Positions 34,221 to 43,407 are shown, counted from the first letter of the stretch. The stretch is DNA of 64,000 nt from Arcicella rigui (GCF_034929435.1 NZ_JAYFUM010000020.1:62001-126000), one strand, 5' to 3'. Numbers and translations are program-made. The notes: generated by a model not told the origin, from the sequence alone.

Positions 34221-34874
34221 CTAAGCATCTTTCCACTTAATGGCACAACCAACTGTTTTAGTAAAATTACCTACTACTGGCTTTCCTGCCAAAAGATTAC
34301 TCACTGCATCTTCTACATAACGTTTTGTAACACTGTTGGGGTCTTGCGTATTATCATCAATTCCACCAATGTATTGCAAAATAAATTTGTCTCCTTCTTT
34401 CTTCACTACATAAACCGAAGGTGTTCTTGAAGCCCCAAAAGCACGTGCAGTAGCTTGGCTTTCGTCTTGAAGATAAGAAAAGCTATATCCTTTCGCTTTC
34501 GCAATTGCTTGCATATTCTCGAAAGAATCTTCTTCGTAAGCATTTGGGTCGTTTGGGTTAATAGCTAATACTGGATAACCCAAATAAGCAAACTTTCTAT
34601 CTAAAGCCATGATTCTACTTTCATAAGCTTTTGAAAATGGACAATGGTTACACATAAAAACAATGATGTATCCTTTAGCCAAACGGTTATCAGCCATAGA
34701 AACATACTTGCCTGATGTGCTTTTCAATTTAAAATCGGCTACAACATCTCCGATTGCATAACCTTTATCGGCTACGCCATTCTTATCGCTCTTAAATGCA
34801 AAGAGGAAAGAGAGTCCTATCAACAAAAATCCTAATGTGTAGATAGGCTTTATTTTTTGTGTTAATTTTTTCAT
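34221..34874 (-). CDS. Thioredoxin-fold protein, AhpC/TSA-like redoxin
   Basis: 217 residues. An N-terminal membrane/signal segment (about 13-28). A redoxin domain follows: GYAIGDVVADFKLKSTSG, IIVFMCNHCPFSKAYESRI (CNHC active site), LAINPNDPNAYEED, SYLQDESQATARAFGASRTP with the cis-proline TPSVYVV. This CNHCPF group is common in Bacteroidota and is probably a periplasmic thiol oxidoreductase or peroxiredoxin-like reductase. It is the first of two thioredoxin-fold genes, both on the minus strand with a 95-bp gap, so co-transcription is possible. Confidence 0.9.
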   Translation of the reverse strand: MKKLTQKIKPIYTLGFLLIGLSFLFAFKSDKNGVADKGYAIGDVVADFKLKSTSGKYVSMADNRLAKGYIIVFMCNHCPFSKAYESRIMALDRKFAYLGYPVLAINPNDPNAYEEDSFENMQAIAKAKGYSFSYLQDESQATARAFGASRTPSVYVVKKEGDKFILQYIGGIDDNTQDPNSVTKRYVEDAVSNLLAGKPVVGNFTKTVGCAIKWKDA

Positions 34875-34969
34875 GATATTCTATTTATTGACCTTATTTA
34901 GAAGTAATTCTCTGAACATTATGTTGAAACATTTATACGAATTTAAGCATAAAATCAGGTAAATCTTGT

Positions 34970-35497
34970 TCAATTCTGTATGGTTACAGGACACATCATT
35001 TTTAATTCTTCTGTAAACTCCTGCAATTTTACATTCCCTGTGAAAAACTTACGCTTTCGCATGGTTGTATTTAATAATAACGTTGCAGGAATTGTGCCAG
35101 ACCACTCTTTATCTACCAAATCTATCCAAGCATTATAATCTGGTTCATCCAACAACAGTACTTGGGTATTAATATTGTTCTTAATCAAATATGGTTTTAC
35201 TTTATTGGCGATGTCGCTTGGGAAGTCTAAACTTACAAACAAAAATTTCATCTTTTTTGTGCTATACTCTTTTCTTAGTTGTTCAAAAGTAGGCATTTCC
35301 TCTATACACGAACGACACCATGTTGCCCAGAAATGAACAACATAAGTTGTATCAGACAAACGATTTAAGTTTTTTTGTAAATGCTCAAATTTTACTACTT
35401 CTATCTTTTTATCTTGTGAAAAAGAAGGCGTTATTGTTGTACAAAAATACATCAACACAAAGAGTGCCAAGCGGAATGGAGATGCAGTACTACACAT
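34970..35497 (-). CDS. TlpA/ResA-like periplasmic thioredoxin
   Basis: About 175 residues from the ATG at 35497; a TTG at 35566 would prolong the protein by 23 residues with no clear role. Signal sequence ending near SFSQ. Thioredoxin fold with WATWCRSCIEEMP (CRSC active site), FVSLDFPSDI and a cis-Pro in GTIPATLLLN. It reduces disulfides in the periplasm, for example in cytochrome c maturation or as an antioxidant. The CxxC is complete. Confidence 0.88.
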   Translation of the reverse strand: MCSTASPFRLALFVLMYFCTTITPSFSQDKKIEVVKFEHLQKNLNRLSDTTYVVHFWATWCRSCIEEMPTFEQLRKEYSTKKMKFLFVSLDFPSDIANKVKPYLIKNNINTQVLLLDEPDYNAWIDLVDKEWSGTIPATLLLNTTMRKRKFFTGNVKLQEFTEELKMMCPVTIQN

Positions 35498-35733
35498 TTT
35501 TGTTTTTGCTAAAAGATTAATCAATAATGCTCTACCCAAACAAAGTTTAAAATAAATTAAGTTCAACAGCGTCTATCCTTTATGCTTAAATTCAAAAACA
35601 TCACTAAGCAAAGGTTAATAAATTCATAACTTACTTATAGATAGATTATTATGAAACTTGTTAAATAAATCCTTATTATGAATATTTTATAATAAATATA
35701 TAAACTTCGTTTCAATTTTCAAAACAAAATGTT

Positions 35734-35741
35734 TATCTTTG
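35734..35741 (+). promoter_or_regulatory. -7 element (TATCTTTG) of the rplU-rpmA operon
   Basis: A full TAnnTTTG match 30 bases before the rplU ATG, so the leader is about 24 nt. No perfect TTG is present 19-21 bases upstream; ribosomal promoters often rely on the -7 box. Confidence 0.62.
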
Positions 35742-35771
35742 CGACCCAATAAAATTATAACTAATAATAAA

Positions 35772-36083
35772 ATGTACGCAATCGTAGAAATCGCTGGTCA
35801 GCAATTTAAAGTTGAGAAAGACCTTTTCCTCTACACCCACCGTTTGGCGGGCGAGGAAGGCGCTGCACTGGTTTTCGATAAGGTTCTTCTTGTCGATAAT
35901 GACGGAGACATCAAAGTTGGTGCTCCAACTGTAGCAGGTGCTACTGTAACTGGTAAAATTTTAGCTCACGTTCGTGGAGAAAAAGTTATCGTTTTCAAAA
36001 AGAAACGTCGTAAAGGATACCAAAAACAGAACGGTCACCGTCAGAATTTAACTAAAGTTTTAATCGAAGGAATCTCATTTTAG
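35772..36083 (+). CDS. rplU: 50S ribosomal protein L21
   Basis: 103 residues from ATG 35772 (MYAIVEIAGQQFKVEKD). An upstream TTG reading overlaps the promoter and is rejected. Typical L21: KVLLVDNDGDIKVGAP, VFKKKRRKGYQKQNGHRQ (23S rRNA-binding loop), and a final LIEGISF. It is the first gene of the rplU-rpmA operon. Confidence 0.98.
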   Translation: MYAIVEIAGQQFKVEKDLFLYTHRLAGEEGAALVFDKVLLVDNDGDIKVGAPTVAGATVTGKILAHVRGEKVIVFKKKRRKGYQKQNGHRQNLTKVLIEGISF

Positions 36084-36148
36084 TATTTAATGATTAATTT
36101 TATTCGAGAGAAGAAATTAAAACGTTAAATCGATAAACTAACAAAACA

Positions 36149-36403
36149 ATGGCACACAAAAAAGGTGCGGGTAGTTCGAAAAACGGTCGTGAGTCGCATA
36201 GTAAGCGTCTTGGTATCAAAATCTTCGGTGGTCAGCCCGCAATTTCAGGGAACATTATTGTTCGTCAAAGAGGTACAGCACACAATCCTGGTCAAAATGT
36301 AGGTCTTGGTAAAGATCATACTTTATTTGCTTTGATTGACGGTACTGTTCACTTCAAAAAAGGTTTTAAAGGACGTTCTTATGTAGAAGTTCTTCCTGCT
36401 TAA
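36149..36403 (+). CDS. rpmA: 50S ribosomal protein L27
   Basis: 84 residues, starting MAHKKGAGSSKNGRESHSKR, with GVKIFGGQ-like GIKIFGGQPAISG and IVRQRGTAHNPGQNVGLGKD. L27 reaches the peptidyl-transferase centre of the ribosome. It lies 65 bases after rplU and is followed by a terminator. Confidence 0.98.
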   Translation: MAHKKGAGSSKNGRESHSKRLGIKIFGGQPAISGNIIVRQRGTAHNPGQNVGLGKDHTLFALIDGTVHFKKGFKGRSYVEVLPA

Positions 36404-36443
36404 TTAATGATAAAATAACCAAGGTTATCTCATTAAAAGCGTT

Positions 36444-36490
36444 TAACCCTTAATAATTGATTTATTTCAATTGTTAAGGGTTATTTTTTT
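36444..36490 (+). terminator. Intrinsic terminator of rplU-rpmA
   Basis: TAACCCTTAA (36444-36453) with TTAAGGGTTA (36474-36483), plus an inner ATTG/CAAT pair and a T-run to 36490. Confidence 0.85.
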
Positions 36491-36638
36491 CTCTCTGTTG
36501 GAAATTTTTTAGCCTCATTTTTGTTCTTTCTATAAATTGATGCAAAGATTTATTAATCATCATTTAATCTGATTTAAGCACATTTTAGTGTTAAAATTTA
36601 AACCTTTGTATCGTTTTAAACATTTAAACAACAATAAC

Positions 36639-36788
36639 ATGAGACCAAGCATCGCTATCTTTCAGCGAAATGACTGGAGAGATTTTCAAAGTAAAAGAAA
36701 TGCTCAACGCAAATATGGGCATCAGAAAAAATCGCCAGAAGTCGCTCATCCAGAACATGATAAAGTATCATTCGACTGGATAAACTAA
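36639..36788 (+). CDS. Small conserved-looking basic protein, 49 residues
   Basis: Starts at ATG 36639 (an upstream in-frame ATG at 36588 would add 17 residues of biased Lys/Asn). It is rich in Lys, Arg, His and Gln in the middle, with an aromatic end (KVSFDWIN). No domain known to me. It is placed alone between two terminators, which supports a real monocistronic gene. It might be a ribosome- or nucleic-acid-associated small protein (inference). Confidence 0.55.
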   Translation: MRPSIAIFQRNDWRDFQSKRNAQRKYGHQKKSPEVAHPEHDKVSFDWIN

Positions 36789-36824
36789 AAAAGCCGTCCC
36801 AAACAAAATTGGAACGGCTTTTTT
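36787..36824. terminator. Bidirectional terminator between 36639 and pdhA
   Basis: AAGCCGTCCCAA with TTGGAACGGCTT (one C-A mismatch), flanked by six A and six T, loop ACAAAA. Confidence 0.82.
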
Positions 36825-36839
36825 ATTCATTATTTTTTC

Positions 36840-37847
36840 CTATTCTACTGGGAATGGATATTCTTCTACATAAACATCTGTGAAAATTTCCGATGGGTCT
36901 GGCCATGGAGACTCTTCTGCAAATTTTACTGAAGCTTCTACTCTTACTTTAATAGCAGCATCAATAGCAGCTAAGTCTTCTTCAGTAGCAACGCCATTGT
37001 CTAATATCGTTTTCTTTACTTGTTCGATTGGGTCACGCATTTTGTATGCTTCAACCTCTTCTTTTGTACGATATTTCTGAGGGTCAGACATTGAGTGTCC
37101 TCTATAACGATACGTTTTGAATTCTAAGAAAGTTGGTCCTTCGCCAGCTCTTGCACGTGCTGCTGCACGAGAAACTGCTTCGTGTACTGCTTCAACACTC
37201 ATCGCATCAACTGGCTCAGATGGCATATCATAAGCTTCGCCAATGGTATAAAGGTCTGTAACGTTTGAAGTACGAGAAACCGAAGTACCCATTGCATAAC
37301 CATTGTTTTCTACAACGAAAATGGCTGGAAGTTTCCAAGTCATCGCCATATTGAAAGCTTCGTGTAAAGCTCCTTGACGAACAGCACCATCACCGAAATA
37401 ACAGATAGCTACGTTGCCTGTTTTATTATATTTTTCAGCAAATGCCAAACCTGCTCCCAAAGGAATCTGAGCCCCTACAATTCCGTGGCCACCAACAAAA
37501 CCAACAGATTTATCAAAGATGTGCATTGAACCGCCTTTTCCTTTTGAAATACCTGTTGCTTTTCCGTACAACTCAGCCATGATGGTATTAGGGTCAGAGC
37601 CTAAAGCTAAAGGAATACCGTGGTCACGATAGGCTGTGATATACTTATCGCCTTCTTTCAAAGCAGATCTTGCTCCTGATGAACAAGCTTCTTGCCCGAT
37701 GTAAAGGTGACAAAAACCTTTTATTTTTTGTTGTCCATACAACTGACCAGCACGCTCTTCAAATTTGCGTTGAAGTACCATCGATTCGTACCAGTACATA
37801 TAGGTCTCCTTCGAGTATTTTACTTTGTTTTCAGCTTTATTTGCCAT
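36840..37847 (-). CDS. pdhA: Pyruvate dehydrogenase E1 component alpha subunit
   Basis: 335 residues. Thiamine-diphosphate motif GDGAVRQGALHEAFNMAMTWKLPAIFVVENN (GDG...NN). The phosphorylation-loop counterpart is YRYRGHSMSDPQKYRTKEEVE. MYWYESMVLQRKFEERAGQLYGQQKIKGFCHLYIGQE is the family N terminus. With a beta subunit encoded elsewhere it decarboxylates pyruvate to feed acetyl-CoA synthesis. It is monocistronic here, bounded by a terminator. Confidence 0.96.
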   Translation of the reverse strand: MANKAENKVKYSKETYMYWYESMVLQRKFEERAGQLYGQQKIKGFCHLYIGQEACSSGARSALKEGDKYITAYRDHGIPLALGSDPNTIMAELYGKATGISKGKGGSMHIFDKSVGFVGGHGIVGAQIPLGAGLAFAEKYNKTGNVAICYFGDGAVRQGALHEAFNMAMTWKLPAIFVVENNGYAMGTSVSRTSNVTDLYTIGEAYDMPSEPVDAMSVEAVHEAVSRAAARARAGEGPTFLEFKTYRYRGHSMSDPQKYRTKEEVEAYKMRDPIEQVKKTILDNGVATEEDLAAIDAAIKVRVEASVKFAEESPWPDPSEIFTDVYVEEYPFPVE

Positions 37848-38104
37848 TTTCTACAATTATGAATGAGTGATTTGTGAATAGTGAAAGTATTAATCTCACT
37901 TTGACACCGCTTATTCGGACATAAATCCGATTGTAAACTGCCTGTGATTTGCAATCCCATCAAACAGTCTTTAATTTGCACTACGAAATTAGTACAAAAC
38001 AAAGAACGTACAAAGTATTTTGCATTATTCGTTGAAGCTTAAATTTAGGTTTTACAGAAATTTTCCTTCAATTTTTCAATTACATCCCTTTTTTATTCTT
38101 TTTC

Positions 38105-39190
38105 ATGTATTTACAAAAACTTAGTTTGACCAATTTCAAGAGTTACGATTACGATTCTTTCGAGTTTTCGCCTCGGGTGAATTGTATAGTAGGGGAGAAT
38201 GGAACGGGAAAAACTAATTTGTTGGATGCCATTTATTTTTTAGCTCTTACCAAAAGTTCAATATCAAATCAAGATGCTCTAAGTATTAATCATGATGCAG
38301 ACTTTATGATGATTGAAGGGAGTTTTGAACAAGAAAAAACGACTTTGATTACGATTGCTCTTCAGAAAGGTCAAAAAAAAGCTGTGTTACATGATAAAAA
38401 AGCTTACGAAAAACTTTCAGAACATATCGGGAAATTTCCTGTGGTTTTACTTTCACCGAATGATACAGACATTATTCGTGACGGAAGCGAAGAAAGAAGA
38501 AAGTTTTTTGACGGTGTAATGTCGCAATTAGATGCTGAATACTTAGAGAATCTCCTGCAATACAATCGACTCTTACTTCAAAGAAACTCTTTGCTGAAAC
38601 AATTTGCGGAAAGAAATTATGTGGACGACCTACTTTTAGATATTTATACCGACCCTTTGGTAGAAATTGCCCTAAAAATTTATCAAGCTCGTCAAGCGTT
38701 TACCGAAAAGTTTCTGCCCATTTTCAAGAAACATTATGAAGTATTGTCGGATGCCCGTGAAAATGTGGAAATGTTGTATGAGTCTGAAATGAGTAACGAA
38801 AACTTTAACCTTATTTTCAGAAGAAATAGAGTAAGAGATTTGGCTGCACAAAGAACCACCATGGGAAGCCACAAAGATGATTTTATTTTTGAAATTAACG
38901 GTTTTACCCTCCGTAAATTTGGCTCGCAAGGGCAACAAAAGTCTTTTGTAATTGCCCTAAAATTAGCTCAGTTTGAAATGCTTACGAAAACAAAAGGGTT
39001 TCCACCCATTTTATTGTTGGATGATATTTTTGATAAACTCGACGACCGCCGAATCCAGCAATTAATAACAATGATGATTGACGGTACTTTTGAACAAGTA
39101 TTTATCACAGATGCTCGACCAGAAAGAACAAGACAATTACTGAATCACTTAAAAGTTGATTTGAGATTTTTTGACATAAAAAAAGCCTAA
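38105..39190 (+). CDS. recF: DNA replication and repair protein RecF
   Basis: 361 residues. Walker A GENGTGKTN (29-37 or so), LSPNDTDIIRDGSEERRKFFDGV (family block), SHKDDFIF, the ABC-type signature GSQGQQKSFVIALKLA and Walker B PPILLLDDIFDKLDD. It loads RecA at single-strand gaps with RecO (also in this window) and RecR. Its stop codon lies inside the terminator stem. Confidence 0.97.
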   Translation: MYLQKLSLTNFKSYDYDSFEFSPRVNCIVGENGTGKTNLLDAIYFLALTKSSISNQDALSINHDADFMMIEGSFEQEKTTLITIALQKGQKKAVLHDKKAYEKLSEHIGKFPVVLLSPNDTDIIRDGSEERRKFFDGVMSQLDAEYLENLLQYNRLLLQRNSLLKQFAERNYVDDLLLDIYTDPLVEIALKIYQARQAFTEKFLPIFKKHYEVLSDARENVEMLYESEMSNENFNLIFRRNRVRDLAAQRTTMGSHKDDFIFEINGFTLRKFGSQGQQKSFVIALKLAQFEMLTKTKGFPPILLLDDIFDKLDDRRIQQLITMMIDGTFEQVFITDARPERTRQLLNHLKVDLRFFDIKKA

Positions 39191-39218
39191 CAGAGAAGTT
39201 TTACTGTTAGGCTTTTTT
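39179..39218. terminator. Bidirectional terminator overlapping the recF stop
   Basis: A 15-bp stem AAAAAAGCCTAACAG (39179-39193) with CTGTTAGGCTTTTTT (39204-39218). The last recF codons (Lys-Lys-Ala-stop) are part of the 5' arm. It serves the convergent gene at 39223 too. Confidence 0.88.
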
Positions 39219-39222
39219 ACTT

Positions 39223-40569
39223 TTATTTTTCTATGAATTTTACGCCTGCGTAATTGGTCTTGATCGTAATCTTTGTGGACGAGCCTTTTCCAATTTTCCC
39301 TTTGTAAACCTTTGTTGGGACGACGAGTCCGCCTCTGCGGTCTGCATCTTCGTCTTCGTCAGGGTTTACTGTGAGCGTACATTTTCCTTCTGGATACTTG
39401 AAGTTGGCATAAGTAGTTGTTACTTCAAAATCTGCATTACAATCGCCATTTACAGGTAATTTTACAGCAGTATAATTAGAACGAATATCCAAAGTTTTCA
39501 AAGTTTTTGAAAGTTCTGAAAGCTGAACGCCATCTGAATAACTAATGGATAATTTGCCCGATTGATTGATTTTACCAATTTTTCCGCTTGAATACTGTAT
39601 AATTCCGTCAAGATTGTTGATGTCATCCAACACAACCGAACCATAATTATTTGTCAATTTCAGATTGTCGGCTTTTTCAATATTGAGTTTTGAATAAGCT
39701 ACGTGTAAATCGCCATCATCCATTTGCTTGATATTGCTCGAACCGTACTGAACGAAAATGTCTTTATCTCCTCCCGAAAGTCTATCAGAATTAAAACTAC
39801 CATAACTTGAAGTTACTTTCAATGGAGCTGAAAACTGTGGAATATTGGTTTTCCCGTACTTATTTGAAACTGTAAGCGAATTGTTTTTAGGCATAAAAAT
39901 CGCATAATTAATTTCTACGCCACGTTTTTCACTCGTTTTTTTACTTGAATTCGTACTGCTACTACTACCATTCCAAGTAAAACTATTGGTAAAGCTGTTG
40001 GTAAAACTGTTTGTCCAACTCCAACGACCATTGCTGGCTGATTCGTCAGTATCAATAAGTGTTCTGAGGGCTATTTTATCACCTTCTTTCCTTTCAACTA
40101 TTTCTACATTATCAATTAACGACTGTACTTGTGCTTCGGTCTTACCATAGCCCGTAATCGTTATGTCCACTTTAATTTCATTTTTATTCCACAACTCTAC
40201 TTTCACGTCTCCATGTTGATTGATAATACTCAAATAATTTTTGGCATCAACTGGAAAAACTTTCGTAATTACCTTCTTTTTTTCAACGGGTGCGTTTTCT
40301 TGAACGGAAATTTCGTCAGTGCAACAGTTGGGCGGTAATGGCGGCATCGGTGGCATTGGAGGCATTTCAAAGTTTTTGATAGCTCTTGTAGCTTCCTGAA
40401 CTGCACGAGTGGTTATTTGTTTGGTAATTTCAATACTTGCTCTCAAATGATTTTTCAAATCATCGTGTTCTGTGGAATCGCTTTTACTAATAATTGTTAC
40501 ACTGTTTTGTGCAAAAGCTCCGTTGAAAGCTAACACACAGACAATCAATATATTTATTATCGTTTTCAT
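39223..40569 (-). CDS. Secreted DUF4097-type beta-helix protein
   Basis: About 448 residues from ATG 40569 (MKTIINILIVCVLAFNG, signal peptide ending AFAQ). A short Pro-rich stretch (PPMPPMPPLPPN) and two adjacent Cys near 80. Then a repeated beta-strand domain of the DUF4097/putative adhesin type: YLSIINQHGDVKVELWNKNE, VSNKYGKTNIPQF, SSYGSFNSDRL, NNYGSVVLDD. An Asn/Ser/Thr-rich insert at about 195-215 (repeated NSFTNSF) is a small internal repeat. It is the last gene of a sigma/anti-sigma/DUF4097 cassette, a common arrangement in which the third protein may be an envelope-stress effector or sensor; the function is not established. Confidence 0.82.
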   Translation of the reverse strand: MKTIINILIVCVLAFNGAFAQNSVTIISKSDSTEHDDLKNHLRASIEITKQITTRAVQEATRAIKNFEMPPMPPMPPLPPNCCTDEISVQENAPVEKKKVITKVFPVDAKNYLSIINQHGDVKVELWNKNEIKVDITITGYGKTEAQVQSLIDNVEIVERKEGDKIALRTLIDTDESASNGRWSWTNSFTNSFTNSFTWNGSSSSTNSSKKTSEKRGVEINYAIFMPKNNSLTVSNKYGKTNIPQFSAPLKVTSSYGSFNSDRLSGGDKDIFVQYGSSNIKQMDDGDLHVAYSKLNIEKADNLKLTNNYGSVVLDDINNLDGIIQYSSGKIGKINQSGKLSISYSDGVQLSELSKTLKTLDIRSNYTAVKLPVNGDCNADFEVTTTYANFKYPEGKCTLTVNPDEDEDADRRGGLVVPTKVYKGKIGKGSSTKITIKTNYAGVKFIEK

Positions 40570-40588
40570 GTTTTTGTCAATTAAAAAT

Positions 40589-41164
40589 TTAAACACTCTT
40601 CATCGGATTTTTCTGATAGTCCTTAATCTTCTGGATAATAGACAATTGTCTATTCAAAATATCAAGCTGTACTTGTAAATTCTGAATCATCGCTTTTACT
40701 AATTCTTCCTGATTGGGCGTTTTGGGCAATTCTGCTTTCAGATTTTGATAATCTTGATTGAGATTTTCTATTTCAGAGGCAAATTCTTTGTATAAAACTG
40801 GATTTTGTGTTTCTATTTCTTTGATTTCTTCTCGTTTTGTTTCTATCAAACTGGCATACTGAATCATTCTATCACCAAATTCAGGGCTTACTTTGGCGAT
40901 AATTTTATCGGTATTCTCCGTTTTTGAAGTATGATTATAGACAAAAAAACAACCTATCAATAAAGCAACACTTGCAGCCATTGCCCAATACTTTTGTCTG
41001 AAAACAATGATATTTTTGGGCTTCTCAACAGGCGTTTCTCCCGGGAAAGTATCTAAACGCCCCAAACTATTGTCAATTTTGTCCCACAAACCAGCTGGTA
41101 CTTCAAATTGGTCAAAGTTTTCTCGATTGTCACGAATAAATCTTTCAATTTTTGTTTTTTTCAT
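40589..41164 (-). CDS. Probable anti-sigma factor, membrane-anchored
   Basis: 191 residues. The N-terminal cytoplasmic segment (IERFIRDNRENFDQFEVP) resembles the start of Bacteroidota anti-sigma proteins. One transmembrane helix at about 66-83 (WAMAASVALLIGCFFVYN) is followed by a periplasmic helical/coiled-coil C terminus (about 100-185). It lies 42 bases after the ECF sigma gene and 19 before the DUF4097 gene, so it is the middle gene of a three-gene operon. Confidence 0.72.
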   Translation of the reverse strand: MKKTKIERFIRDNRENFDQFEVPAGLWDKIDNSLGRLDTFPGETPVEKPKNIIVFRQKYWAMAASVALLIGCFFVYNHTSKTENTDKIIAKVSPEFGDRMIQYASLIETKREEIKEIETQNPVLYKEFASEIENLNQDYQNLKAELPKTPNQEELVKAMIQNLQVQLDILNRQLSIIQKIKDYQKNPMKSV

Positions 41165-41206
41165 AATCTTTTATCCAAACTCTTTCATGAAAAAAGTGGT
41201 TGGTAT

Positions 41207-41794
41207 TTATTTTTTTAAAATCTCCAACAATCGCTTTTTAGCCCTGATGTATTGTGTGCGAGAAGTAGATTCAGCAACGCCCATAATTTCGGCTATTTCC
41301 TCGTGGTCGTAGCCTTCTAATAAATACAAGCAAATTACTGTTCTAAAGCCATCAGGTAATTGTTGGATAGCATTTTGTACTCTTTGAATGTCCAATTCTA
41401 TTCCTTCTTCATCGTAAGTTTCTTCATTGGCTACTTCGGGGGCGTCTTCAATATCAATGAATTGTACTTTTCGATTTCGGAGGTGATTCAAAGCTCGATT
41501 AATCACAATTTGTTTCAACCATGCACCAAATGTACTGCTCTGTCGGAAATCATGAATTTTTTGAAAAGCATCTAAAAACGCATCTTGCAAAACATCTTCG
41601 GCTTCGCCTGTATTATTCACAATTCTGACAGCAACATTGAACATAGCCTTTGCATAAAGCCTATAAATCTCGTACTGAGCCTTACGGTCGCCCCTACGGC
41701 AAGCCTCTACGAGTGGTAAATGTTTGTCTATGTAAAGTGTTTGTTCCAGTGTTAGTGGCTGAGGTTTTATTGAGTTTAAACTTTTAACCTTCAA
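41207..41794 (-). CDS. ECF-type RNA polymerase sigma factor
   Basis: 195 residues starting at TTG 41794; no ATG is available before region 2. Region 2 spans about 27-98 (LVEACRRGDRKAQYEIYRLY, AEDVLQDAFLDAFQKIHDF). Region 4 spans about 135-190 (LPDGFRTVICLYLLEGYDHEEIAEIMGVAESTSRTQY). A short acidic linker (EVANEETYDEEGIELD) separates the two. It leads the anti-sigma and DUF4097 genes and likely controls its own operon. Confidence 0.93.
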   Translation of the reverse strand: MKVKSLNSIKPQPLTLEQTLYIDKHLPLVEACRRGDRKAQYEIYRLYAKAMFNVAVRIVNNTGEAEDVLQDAFLDAFQKIHDFRQSSTFGAWLKQIVINRALNHLRNRKVQFIDIEDAPEVANEETYDEEGIELDIQRVQNAIQQLPDGFRTVICLYLLEGYDHEEIAEIMGVAESTSRTQYIRAKKRLLEILKK

Positions 41795-41954
41795 GTTAAA
41801 AAGTTTTCATCTTCTGACAACCAATAACTTAAATTCAAACCAATGACACAGACAGAAAATGAATTGTTGCATTTTTTTTGAAAATTTTAAAATATTTTTG
41901 AAAAAAAGTCGTTCGTAGAGTCTTTTTCATCAACTTGTCTAAATACTTTCGCCA

Positions 41955-42467
41955 ATGCCAAGCCAAAAACCTGCTCAATTCTGGATTGAAAATTACCAAA
42001 TGCAAAAACATCCCGAAGGTGGATATTTTGCGGAAACCTATCGTTCGTCGGAAAAGATTTCAAAATCTGCCTTACCCAAGCGTTTTTCGGGTGATAGAAG
42101 TTTTTCAACAGGCATATATTTTCTTCTCGAAAGCCACCATATTTCAGCACTTCATCGCATTGCTTCTGACGAAATGTGGCATTTTTATGCGGGTTGTCCT
42201 TTGAATATTTATGTTTTAGATGAAGATGGCAATTTGGAAATCATCAAATTGGGAAATAATCCCGAAAATGGTGAAGTATTTCAAGCCGTAGTTTCGGCTG
42301 GCAAATGGTTCGGTTCTAAACCCACGGAAGCTGATACTTATTCATTAGTTGGCTGTACGGTTGCACCAGGTTTTGACTTTGATGATTTTGAAATGAAAAG
42401 TAGAGAAGAATTACTTGCCATTTTTCCACAACACAAGGATTTGATTACTATGCTTACTTACTCTTAG
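41955..42467 (+). CDS. Cupin domain protein, DUF985 family
   Basis: 170 residues. Cupin_5/DUF985 features: HPEGGYFAETYRS, STGIYFLLESHHISALHRI, DEMWHFYAGCPLNIYVLDEDG, LVGCTVAPGFDFDDFEM. The His/Glu residues of a metal-binding cupin are present (HRI, ExWHF). Family members have poorly defined roles, some as sugar-phosphate or ligand-binding proteins. The short gap to the divergent sigma gene (160 bp) must hold both promoters. It ends at a long terminator. Confidence 0.88.
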   Translation: MPSQKPAQFWIENYQMQKHPEGGYFAETYRSSEKISKSALPKRFSGDRSFSTGIYFLLESHHISALHRIASDEMWHFYAGCPLNIYVLDEDGNLEIIKLGNNPENGEVFQAVVSAGKWFGSKPTEADTYSLVGCTVAPGFDFDDFEMKSREELLAIFPQHKDLITMLTYS

Positions 42468-42520
42468 TTATTAGTAAATGGTGATTAGCTTTTAACGCTT
42501 CTATTCATCCGTTTTTTCAC

Positions 42521-42568
42521 AATAAACAAAAGCCCTTATCCGAATTTGGATAAGGGCTTTTGTTTATT
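42521..42568. terminator. 21-bp perfect bidirectional terminator
   Basis: 42521-42541 and 42548-42568 are exact reverse complements (core AGCCCTTATCC/GGATAAGGGCT) with a six-base loop. It overlaps the stop of the convergent lipoprotein gene. Confidence 0.9.
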
Positions 42569-43148
42569 TTAAAGCTAATACCTGCGAAACCGTAGGTTTT
42601 CCAGCTAAGTAATCTTTGGCAAAAATTTTATAATTATCGAAAATCTGACGGGTAGCTATTCGTAAAGCTCGTTCGTCAATTACATTGGTTTGTGGAGTGG
42701 CAAGTCCAGCGGCGTATCCCATCCAAATTGGTCGATTGCTGTCGTTTTCCACAAACTGTAAAAGTAAAGTTCCTTTTCTGAGTTTTATTCTGCGGAGTTC
42801 TTCATTCATGCTTTCTTTTCCTAAACCTCTGAAAGTACGTTGGAGTATTGATAAACTTACGTCGTTGGGGAAAAGAGCATAGAATACAATCAGATTAGGA
42901 CGTTCCTTGGAGTCTTGATAACCCCGTAATTTCATTTGGTTGTCGATTTCGTCAATTACAGCTTGAAACTTATAAGAAGAGTCAACTACTGTAAATTGCT
43001 TTTCGATGGTAGTGAAGGATTGATAATTTGGCTTGAACACTTCGTCTTCAATTTCTCGATGACAAGCTGAACCGATTTGAAAACTATTTCGATTACAAGA
43101 AACTAAAGCAACAAGTGCAACCACAACAAAAAGATAGATTTTTTTCAT
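42564..43148 (-). CDS. Lipoprotein, DUF4136 family
   Basis: 194 residues. The signal peptide ends in a lipobox ALVSC with Cys19 or so, giving an envelope lipoprotein. The body has DUF4136 features: YQSFTTIEKQFTVVDSSY, VIDEIDNQMKLRGYQ, ERPNLIVFYALF, GTLLLQFVENDSNRPIWMGYAAG. The family binds envelope components of unknown kind. It is monocistronic. Confidence 0.82.
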   Translation of the reverse strand: MKKIYLFVVVALVALVSCNRNSFQIGSACHREIEDEVFKPNYQSFTTIEKQFTVVDSSYKFQAVIDEIDNQMKLRGYQDSKERPNLIVFYALFPNDVSLSILQRTFRGLGKESMNEELRRIKLRKGTLLLQFVENDSNRPIWMGYAAGLATPQTNVIDERALRIATRQIFDNYKIFAKDYLAGKPTVSQVLALK

Positions 43149-43407
43149 AACGTAATGGTTTTAAAACTTGAAATATATAAAGTACTGATTTTTAGATTTC
43201 TCTCTTTAATCTTAAAATATTGAATTTTCAAAACTAAAATGCCGTTTTAACTATGTACGTAAAAAAATCATACAACGTTTGCACCAAAACAAGAAAAATA
43301 TTGAGATTATTATGTAGCAGTATTTTTACTTTATGAACAATGAATAAATCCAAATTCTATTCATTTTGTTTTGGGAAACTTTCAAGAATTTATCTTTTTT
43401 AAAAACA

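Noticed and set aside
38105..39190. recF as a marker of the replication origin
   Set aside because: In Bacteroidota recF is often not linked to dnaA/dnaN, and neither gene is here.
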